From assembly GCF_048771995.1 (NCBI RefSeq), contig NC_133030.1, positions 62,879,501-62,943,500 of the forward strand: 64,000 bases of DNA, written 5' to 3'. Below, piece after piece: positions 42,675 through 64,000 of this stretch (positions within the stretch are counted from its first letter, which is position 1; each line of letters begins with the position of its first letter). Source of the stretch: Taeniopygia guttata. Lineage: Eukaryota; Chordata; Aves; Passeriformes; Estrildidae. Position numbers and translations under genes: made by a program. Below the pieces are notes generated by a model. The model was given only the letters and a program-made list of their open reading frames with translations, did no database searches and was not told the origin of the DNA.

Positions 42675-43029
42675 TTTTCCTCCTCCTTTTCCTCCTCCTT
42701 TTCCTCCTCCTTTTCCTCCTCCTTTTCCTCCTCCTTTTCCTCCTCCTTTTCCTCCTCCTTTTCCTCCTCCTTTTCCTCCTCCTTTTCCTCCTCCTTTTCC
42801 TCCTCCTTTTCCTCCTCCTTTTCCTCCTCCTTTTCCTCCTCCTTTTCCTCCTCCTTTTCCTCCTCCTTTTCCTCCTCCTTTTCCTCCTCCTTTTCCTCCT
42901 CCTTTTCCTCCTCCTTTTCCTCCTCCTTTTCCTCCTCCTTTTCCTCCTCCTTTTCCTCCTCCTTTTCCTCCTCCTTTTCCTCCTCCTTTTCCTCCTCCTT
43001 TTCCTCCTCCTTTTCCTCCTCCTTTTCCC
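42675..43029 (+). repeat. Pure 12-bp polypyrimidine array (TTTTCCTCCTCC), about 29.6 copies
   Basis: No interruption is visible over 355 bases. The plus strand is all pyrimidine and the minus strand all purine. It lies 1.7 kb after the NIN stop. Confidence 0.98.
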
Positions 43030-43317
43030 TATCTATTGCTTTGTGCAGGCAACAAAGTGGAAATGGAAATGGAATCATGGGAGAACATCATGTTGGAGTC
43101 CTGATAAATTATTTCACTGCTGTGCTCTTCTAAATGCATGTAGTGGAGATTTCTCCAAGTCATCCCAAATTCAAGGAATTTACAGATTTTTTCAGAGGCT
43201 GCAAAAATATTTTCACAAACTGGAAGGGTCTGAAATTGATAGAAATCTGAGGGTTTAAAAAGCTGAAGTAGTGATTTCTTGGTCTCTTTTCTCAGCAAGT
43301 GGTCTGAGTTACATGAT

Positions 43318-43323
43318 AATAAA
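43318..43323 (+). terminator. NIN: Candidate distal NIN poly(A) signal
   Basis: AATAAA is followed within 5-35 bases by a GT-rich stretch (CTGTGTGGGT, GCTGTGTGTTGGG). It is the best-looking signal downstream of the NIN stop. If used, the 3' UTR would be about 2.3 kb and would include the 12-bp pyrimidine array. Alternatives are AGTAAA near 41820 and AATAAA at 44302. Confidence 0.35.
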
Positions 43324-44875
43324 TCTCTGTGTGGGTACCAGGGCTGTGTGTTGGGAATTTGAGCACACCCTAAACCCATGCTCTGGAAATTAGCAAAGTT
43401 CCAAAATATTTCCAGGAAACAAAAGATATGAGGTTCGGAACTGTATTTGGAAAAAAAAATTATTATCTAGTACATTTTAAGACTACTTCATACCTTGACC
43501 TTGATTTACTTGTGTCTGTAACCAAAGTCTAAAAGGAAGGAATGAAAATGTCACTTAAATTATTGTGCAGTTACTTTCATGTTGCTCACTTTAAAGGCTG
43601 GACTATTTAAGTAATTCTTTGAATCTCCTGGTAGTTACCAGGCTTTTATAAACCAAACATAGACATTGCTAGAGCACAGCACCAAAATGGGAGAAGCAGA
43701 AATAGGGAAAAGGGACTTTTGGCTTTTCCTTTTCTCCCCTATCCTACTTTGCTGTACTCCTCTTTCACTAATCTTCAAAAAAAAAAAAAAAAAACTCAAC
43801 TACAGGAGAGAGGAGGAGGAGGAAAACATCCTGTTGGTAAATACCTTGAGGCAAAACTGCAATTTCAGTGGAAGATTTGTGTGGATTCATTCTCAGAAGT
43901 GCCTTTTGCCTCCCTGTGTTGTACAGGACAATTCAGGACAATCCCTTCCCAAAAGGAAGGATCAGAGAAAGGCAGAGCTGCTTCCAGATGGGTGGCACGT
44001 CGCTCCTGAATTCTTTGTGTCAGCTCAGAAGAGAAGCAGCTGTTTTACAAAGTCCAGGCTACTGAAAATAAGCATAAGAAACACATAATTTATTAAGCAT
44101 TTAGGGGTGTTTTGTGCATGAATGTGTCTCCTATGCAGAATAGGCAAAAACCAAAGTATTTAATGTTTATTTTGCAGTCAAAAATCACTGAACTTTTAGG
44201 CCTTGTTCCTACAACAGGTCCTGCCACGTCATATATGAACTACTTCATTACCACAAAGTATTTTAAATGTTTTCAGCTCTTACTTTATGAATCACTGTGA
44301 AAATAAAGGCACATGGACATTTCAGGTTGGGGGTTTTGGAAGGGGACAGACCCCAAGTTAAATAGAGGTGTACAAAATTCACGCAGTTGAAGTGCTGCTT
44401 GTCAATTTAGAATGATTTAAAAGTCTACACGGTGGCTCCAAGTAGTACTTTAAATAAAAGGAAAAATTGAGTTGCTTGAATTCTGGTTGAGGAAAGAAAC
44501 GGGATTTTAACATTTTTGATTTTAGCCAGGTAATGTGTTAGGTACAGCAGGGGGAAACAGTCTGGATTGATCAAGACTAAAATCCTTTTGTTTACTTCCA
44601 GCACATGCCATCCCTGTCACTCAGGTTTTCCATCATTTACCTGTCCAATCTCCTGTTTGGTGTCATTTCATGACAAACAACTTCTGTATAAAGGAAAACA
44701 AATGTATATTTTTTTTTTCTACTGAGTTTGTTTTGTTCTGGTGTAATATATTGTCCTTAGAACATCATGTAAAGCTGAGAGAGGAAGCAACTGACACATT
44801 ATTTATAATGAGCATAAAAAATACATTAATGTATGATGCATACTTGTGTCTTTTTGGTTTTTATCCAGCATGAAA

Positions 44876-45045
44876 ATAATAGAATAATTTGGGTTGGGAG
44901 GGATCTAAAGCCCATCCATTCCCACCCCTGCCATGGCAGGGACACCTTCCACTATCCCAAGGTTGTTCCAAGCCCTGTCCAAGCTGGCCTTGGACACTTC
45001 CAGGGATCCAGGGGCAGGCACCACCTCTATTCCCATGGATGTTGT
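44876..45045 (-). mobile_element. CR1 fragment
   Basis: An inverted CR1: AATAATTTGGGTTGGGAGGG, CATGGCAGGGACACCTTCCA and GGACACTTCCAGGGATCCAG. Confidence 0.9.
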
Positions 45046-45417
45046 AAACACATCAAATAGTATCTGCAAGTTTATCAAAGGCATGCACAGTAATAAAAAG
45101 GATGGCTTGACAGCTGTGAAAAAGTAGTTTTTGCATTACAAAAGTACGAAATTGAAGTGTAAAAAGCTGACAGGTAGTGAACACACCTTGGCTTATGTTC
45201 AGCTGAAGTTGCATCCCTACTTTTCGCCTTTATATGGGAAGTACTGAGGGCTTGTTGCAAGAGTTTCACAGAGTCCTGGGGTGGGAAAGGCAGGAGGGGA
45301 CCACCGTGGGTCCCTGCTCTTGGTCAGACAGGGGTACAGGGGTACAGAAATGTGCCCAGCTCTGGGCCCCTCATGACAAGAAACACCGAGGGGCTGGAGT
45401 GTGTCCAGGGAAGGGAA

Positions 45418-45815
45418 AAGAGCTGGGAAGGGGCTGGGGAGTTCCTGAGGGAGCTGGGAAGGGCCTGGAGAATCCCTGAGGGAGATGGGAAGGGGCTGGA
45501 GAATTCCTGAAGGAGCTGGGAAGGGGCTGAATTAATTTTTGTTACAAATGCCTCCCCAGAGAGCACAGAGCTGATTCCCAAAATGGACACTACCAAAGGA
45601 GAATTTTGTTGGTTGCTAAACCGAAGAATCCCTGAGGGAGCTGGGAAGGGGCTGGAGAACTCCTGAGGGAGCTGGGAAGGAGTTGGAGAACTCCTGAGGG
45701 AGATGGGAAGGGGCTGGAGAGTTCCTGAGGGAGCTGGGAAGGGGTTGGAGAGTTCCTGAGGGAGATGGGAAGGGGATGGAGAACTCCTGAGGGAGCTGGG
45801 AAGGGGCTGAGCCTG
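45418..45815 (+). repeat. 31-bp minisatellite within CR1
   Basis: Units of the form GAGCTGGGAAGGGGCTGGAG plus ANTTCCTGAGG occur about nine times, interrupted once by the 95-bp insert. Confidence 0.93.
45527..45621 (+). repeat. Copy of NIN 3' UTR segment inside a minisatellite
   Basis: About 92 of 95 bases are identical to 41087-41181 (85 of 86 over the core 45536-45621). It interrupts the 31-bp array between GGGGCTG and GAAGAATCCCTG. Confidence 0.93.
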
Positions 45816-46140
45816 GAGCAAAGGAGGCTCAGGGGGGACCTTGTGGCTCTGCACAGCTCCTGCCAGGAGGGGACAGCCGGGGGGTCGGGCTCTGCTCCCA
45901 TGGGACAGGGCAAGGAGAAATGGTCTCAAGCTGTGCTAGGGGAGGTTTAAATGGGACACCAGAGAAAATTTCTCCACAGAAAGCGTTGTCAGGTAGCGGA
46001 AGGGGCGGCCCGGGAGTGCCCATCCCTGGAGGATGTGGCACTGAGTGCTCTGGGCCGGGGACAAGGTGGGCACCGGGCACGGCTTTGGACTCGCTGATCT
46101 CGGAGAGCTTTTCCAACCTCAGTGATTCAGTGATTCTCCC

Positions 46141-46908
46141 ACTGTGGGGTTCTGTCACTCTGTCATTCTGGGGTTTCTGTCATTTCCGGGGTTTCTGTCA
46201 TTGTTCCAGGATTTCTGTCATTATTCCAGGATTTCGGTCATTCTGGGGTTGGTCATTCCGGGGGTTCTGTCATTCCAGGATTTCGGTCACTCCGGGATTT
46301 ATGTCATTTTGGGGTTTCTGTCATTGAGGGGTTTCTGTCATTCCAGGATTTCTGTCATTCCGAGGTTTCTGTCATTCCGAGGTTTATGTCACTCCGGGGT
46401 TTCAGTCATTATTCCAGGATTTCTGTTATTCCAGGATTTCTGTTATTCCAGGATTTCTCTAATCCCGGCATTTCTGTCATTTCGGGATTTCTCTCTTTCC
46501 GGGATTTCTGTTATTCCAGGATTTCTCTCACTCCGGGATTTCTGTCATTATTCCAGGATTTCTCTCACTCCGGGATTTCTCTCACTCCGGGATTTCTGTC
46601 ATTATTCCAGGATTTCTCTAACTCTGGGATTTCTCTCACTCTAGGATTTCTCTCACTCCGGGATTTCTCTTATTCCAGGATTTCTCTCACTCCGGAATTT
46701 CTGTTATTCCGGGATTTCTCTCACTCCGGGATTTCTCTCATCCCGGGGTTTCAGTCATTATTCCAGGATTTCTGTCATTCCGGGATTTCTCTCTTTCCGG
46801 GATTTCTGTTATTCCGGGATTTCTCTCATTCCAGGATTTCTCTCACTCCGGGGTTTCTCCCATCCCGGGATTTCTCCCATTCCGGGATTTCCCTCACTCC
46901 GCGCTTTC
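46141..46908 (+). repeat. 18-bp minisatellite upstream of SAV1
   Basis: About 40 variant units of the GATTTCTCTCACTCCGGG type (also GATTTCTGTCATTCCAGG). It begins at the end of a CR1 tail and runs into the SAV1 CpG island. Confidence 0.95.
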
Positions 46909-47211
46909 TCTCCTCCCGCCCTGCCCGTTCCCGCCGCTCCGCGCTGTGCCGCGCCCTCCCGGCCGCGCGGGGGCGCTGTGGCCGCGGCCCCTCCCGCGCT
47001 GCCCCGCGGCCGTGCCGGAGGGCGGCGGCCGCCGCCTTCCCACAAGGCCCCGCGCGCCCGCCGCGTCCCCTCAGCGACCCCGGCCCCATCCCGATCCCAT
47101 CCCCATCCCCATCCCAACCCCGCTCCCGGTCCCGGCTCGGCCCCCGGGGGCGGCTTCGGAGCGGGGGGCGGCGCCGGGCATGCGGGCGGTGGCGGCGGGC
47201 CGGGAGGTGGG

Positions 47212-61633
<14,422 letters not shown>

Positions 61634-62555
61634 GCCGGCCCACACACACACACAAACTGAAACAAAAGTGCTTTTGGTGAAAAGGCAGCTTATTTTTGTT
61701 GACGTTGCACCTTTGTTATTATCCTCTTGAATATTTTTCTACATGTATTATGTGTTGTTTATAAAAAGTGGGAATTGTTTGTTAATCTTTTTTTTTTTTT
61801 TTTTGCCGTGCCGGGAGTAGTTTGTTATCCTGAGAAACCACCAGCCTCGATCCCTTCCCCACGGTCAGCTGCAGTATTAAAAGCTGGCTGTGTATTTCTT
61901 TAGGGCAATAGATGCAACTGTCACGTCCTGGCTTCCAAACGTTGTCCAAAGGCAGATGCCTGTTGAGGTGTTTCCCTGGGGATTTGGGATCCCTCTCCTG
62001 GAGAGCTCTGCTCTTTGTTTACAGCTTTAATGTACAGAACCAGCCCCGGGCCTGTTCAGTCACACCAGGAGCCCATTTCACCCCTCGGGTCCGAGCGCTT
62101 CGCCGAGGCGAAGCCGAGTTGCCTTATTTTTTACTTTAGCTCATTAGTACTCCAGATTTACTCCTCATTTCCACACAGATTACTCAGAGGGGGAACACTT
62201 GTACCTTCCTAAAGACCAAGATCCCTAAGCAGAGTGGTTTTGATCCTGCATTTCCCAAAACCTGACCCGCTCCAGTGGAAAGGCAGCAGCATTGTCTGAC
62301 CCACTGTGCCACCCCAGGGGGAAAATCAGGGATGTAACAGCAATTACTGGGTTGTTTTGTTTTGTTTTTGTTTTTTTTTTAATGAGCTTTTGTCTTAAAG
62401 CTCCTCACTTGGGGAAAATCTTTAATTGTGCAGTTACCCTCTCCAGTAATTTCATTTGGTTCATTAATTATCCTGATACGTTATTTATGGGTTCTTTTCA
62501 GTGCAATAAACACTGCAGACAAAAAAAGTACATTTATTGTAAATCCTATTCATTC

Positions 62556-62561
62556 AATAAA
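62556..62561 (+). terminator. SAV1: SAV1 poly(A) signal
   Basis: AATAAA is followed by TCATTTTGTTCATTG and then GGGTTTGTGTGACTG, a typical downstream GT-rich element. A second AATAAA sits at 62505. The 3' UTR would be about 950 bases (61634 to about 62580). Confidence 0.7.
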
Positions 62562-62809
62562 AATCATTTTGTTCATTGAATGAAGGGTTTGTGTGACTGA
62601 TTTCTGGGTTTTAGAACTTAAAATGAACCACTCTTACCAGCAGTAAAAGCCCCATGGGATGCTTGAGATGCTCAAAGCTCTGGCTCTGTCAGTGGATAAA
62701 TGACCCTCAAAACACCAACTCTGAAATCCCAAATCAAACCAAACACGTAAAAAAACCCAGAGGAGAAGCTTTTGCCTGGATAATAAATAACTTTTCCCTG
62801 CAGAACCAA

Positions 62810-63577
62810 CTTCTTAGGAACCAAAAGCAAACTTTAATAGTCCTGACAATAAAAGAATAGAACTGTACGACACGTTCTATGCGCTATCATGGATAAATAT
62901 GTACAGAAATGCAGAGAAACTTCCTCCAGCACGGCTACAAAGTGACGCTTTGTGCAGACAAACAAACGGTTCCTCACAGCACCGGTAACAGACCATAGCA
63001 GAAGTGCCCTTACAGTGTCTGATAAAGCAAGTTAATACACTTTAATTATGTTCATGTAATTAAACAGTTAAACGAAGGAAAAAAAACGTGGTTACATGTT
63101 GTAACTTCTTCAAGTACCTGAAATAAATTGGCTTTTGGATAAGCTTCGGCCATTTTAGTTGCGGTATCACGTAAATTATCGTTTCCTCAGTGGTGACTAA
63201 TTAAGAAGGGGGGAAATAAGGCTTCGTAAATGAGCTGCGAGTCGCTGGCTATGACAAACCAAAGCTCTGGGCTGCGGCAGGGCCGTATGTACAGAGGGAC
63301 AGGACACATCCATCCACCCGCGCTGGCCGGGAGCGGGGCGGACCCGAGCGGGGCTGGAAGGGGCTGGAAGGAGCCGGGGCACGGCCGGGCTGGAAGGGAC
63401 CGGGGCCGGGGCACGGCCGATCCTGCTGCTCCTTCCCGGCCGGGCTGGAAGGGGCTGGAAGGGACCGGGGCACGGCCGGGCTGGAAGGAGCCGGGGCCGG
63501 GGCACGGCTGCTGCTGCTGCTCCTTCCCGGCCGGGCTGGAAGGGGCTGGAAGGGACCGGGGCCGGGGCTCGGCCGCT
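62810..63577 (-). other. ATL1: Probable ATL1 3' UTR
   Basis: The sequence downstream of the ATL1 stop begins with a GC-rich minisatellite and continues into AT-rich sequence. On the minus strand ATTAAA occurs at 62836-62831, a variant poly(A) signal that would end the transcript about 230 bases from the SAV1 end. The 3' limit is inferred. Confidence 0.45.
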
Positions 63578-63585
63578 CTACTCGT
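63351..63585 (-). repeat. 91-bp GC-rich minisatellite reaching the ATL1 stop
   Basis: GGGCTGGAAGGGGCTGGAAG recurs at 63351, 63442 and 63533, exactly 91 bases apart. The third copy, ending TCGGCCGCTCTACTCGTCCT, runs over the ATL1 stop codon. Confidence 0.88.
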
Positions 63586-63688
63586 CCTTGCGGTCGGGGC
63601 GGGCGTCGGGCGCGGCCCGTGGCGCGGGGAAGGCGTGCTGGTACAGGTGTCGGTGCGTGGCGGCCGCGCTGTACAGTTTGTACAAGGC
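63578..63688 (-). CDS. ATL1: Atlastin-1 last coding exon
   Basis: Read on the minus strand, the acceptor TCTCTCCGCAG at 63698-63689 opens [20 protein letters not shown] and ends RPDRKDE with a stop at 63580-63578 (36 residues). Human atlastin-1 has [20 protein letters not shown] at the same place, so the call is secure. Atlastin-1 is a dynamin-like GTPase of the tubular ER that drives homotypic membrane fusion. This exon encodes the end of the cytosolic C-terminal amphipathic helix plus the variable tail. The tail here ([16 protein letters not shown]) is Pro/Ala/Arg-rich, unlike the human Ser/Glu/Lys tail, and is very GC-rich. All other exons lie beyond the right edge. The gene converges on SAV1. 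Confidence 0.96.
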   Translation of the reverse strand, partial: ALYKLYSAAATHRHLYQHAFPAPRAAPDARPDRKDE

Positions 63689-64000
63689 CTGCGGAGAGAG
63701 AGACACGGGCACTGAGCCGCCCTGACCGAGCCGGGACAGGGATCATTGCCCTCAGAGCAGCTCCCCTGCCATGCTGGGAGAGCAGGATTGCATTCCCTGT
63801 GCTGCCAGGGAGGTGCTGGGATGGATGAGCTGTGCCCTCTGCATTCAGCTCAATGCAATATGGGGTGTTTTTTCCCAAAAAACAACACCCACAGCAGCTC
63901 CAGCAGCACAGAGCAGCCTGGCCAGGCCCGGGGCTCCTCAGCTCTCCTGCACCTGCACAGTCGGTGCCCCAAAACAATCTGAGGGTTGGCTTTGACCTCC
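63689..64000 (-). other. ATL1: ATL1 last intron, 3' part
   Basis: The minus strand upstream of the last exon has a pyrimidine-rich acceptor tract (GTGTCTCTCTCTCCGCAG). No preceding atlastin exon is visible before the window ends. Confidence 0.6.

Larger units (their letters stand above)
40999..44870 (+). other. NIN 3' UTR and NIN-SAV1 spacer
   Basis: The sequence after the NIN stop includes a T-run (about 41072), the 95-bp segment copied at 45.5 kb (41087-41181), the 12-bp array (42675-43029), candidate poly(A) signals and an A-run at about 43777-43794. I see no further gene before the CR1 at 44876. Confidence 0.6.
45250..46140 (+). mobile_element. Long CR1 3' region, internally expanded
   Basis: A forward CR1 with the landmarks AGAAACACCGAGGGGCTGGA, GCCTGGAGCAAAGGAGGCTC, CTCAAGCTGTGCTAGGGGAG, GCCCATCCCTGGAGGATGTG and the tail GAGCTTTTCCAACCTCAGTG. 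The interior is expanded into a 31-bp minisatellite that also carries a 95-bp foreign insert. Confidence 0.9.

Noticed and set aside
42548-43258. A 236-aa plus-strand frame rich in FLLL repeats, plus matching 154-aa and 140-aa frames (SSFSS, EEEKEEEK)
   Set aside because: All are readings of the 12-bp array, whose length of four codons leaves every frame open. There is no start context, homology or exon structure.
45324-45929. A 201-aa minus-strand frame with repeated PSQLPQEL-like units
   Set aside because: A translation of the 31-bp CR1 minisatellite and the copied NIN 3' UTR piece. The shared FSNQQ-SPLVVSILGISS string with 40905-41219 reflects the DNA duplication, not a protein family.

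Overview
The window is vertebrate nuclear DNA from a bird. Multi-exon genes with GT-AG introns are littered with short, 5'-truncated CR1 LINE copies of the avian type, and I see no Alu- or L1-like repeats. The CR1 subfamily wording (a tail reading like GGTTTGGGTTGGAAGGGACC) suggests a neoavian, probably a songbird; that last step is inference.

Three genes are present in the order NIN (+), SAV1 (+), ATL1 (-). This is the arrangement I know from mammals (human 14q22). (1) 3523-40998 holds 27 coding exons of NIN (ninein), from the exon after the N-terminal EF-hand region to the normal stop. The exons sum to 5963 nt (1986 residues in frame), so only the first few exons lie upstream of the window. 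It includes a giant 1974-nt exon that is an exact multiple of three, and an alternative terminal exon at 37797 with its own stop and poly(A) signal. (2) 47212-61633 holds the complete five-exon SAV1 (Salvador homologue, 377 aa, two WW domains and a SARAH domain), with a CpG-rich promoter. (3) 63578-63688 on the minus strand is the last coding exon of ATL1 (atlastin-1), tail to tail with SAV1.

NIN is a centrosomal microtubule-anchoring coiled-coil protein, SAV1 the scaffold of the Hippo kinases, and ATL1 an ER-shaping GTPase. They share a neighbourhood, not a pathway.

The rest is introns and spacer. About two dozen CR1 pieces lie in both orientations. There is an unusual load of tandem repeats: a pure 12-bp polypyrimidine array (42.7-43.0 kb); a 31-bp minisatellite inside a CR1 that carries a near-perfect copy of NIN 3'-UTR sequence (45.5 kb); an 18-bp minisatellite running into the SAV1 CpG island (46.1-46.9 kb); a 30-bp AT-rich array (56.7-57.0 kb); an approximately 21-unit array inside another CR1 (60.35-61.1 kb); and a 91-bp GC-rich array that reaches the ATL1 stop codon (63.35-63.58 kb). 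A 50-bp tandem repeat ending in a long palindrome sits in a NIN intron at 30.45-30.7 kb.

I found no new gene system, RNA gene, CRISPR array or viral fossil. The most rewarding items are the repeat structures and the splice architecture of NIN.
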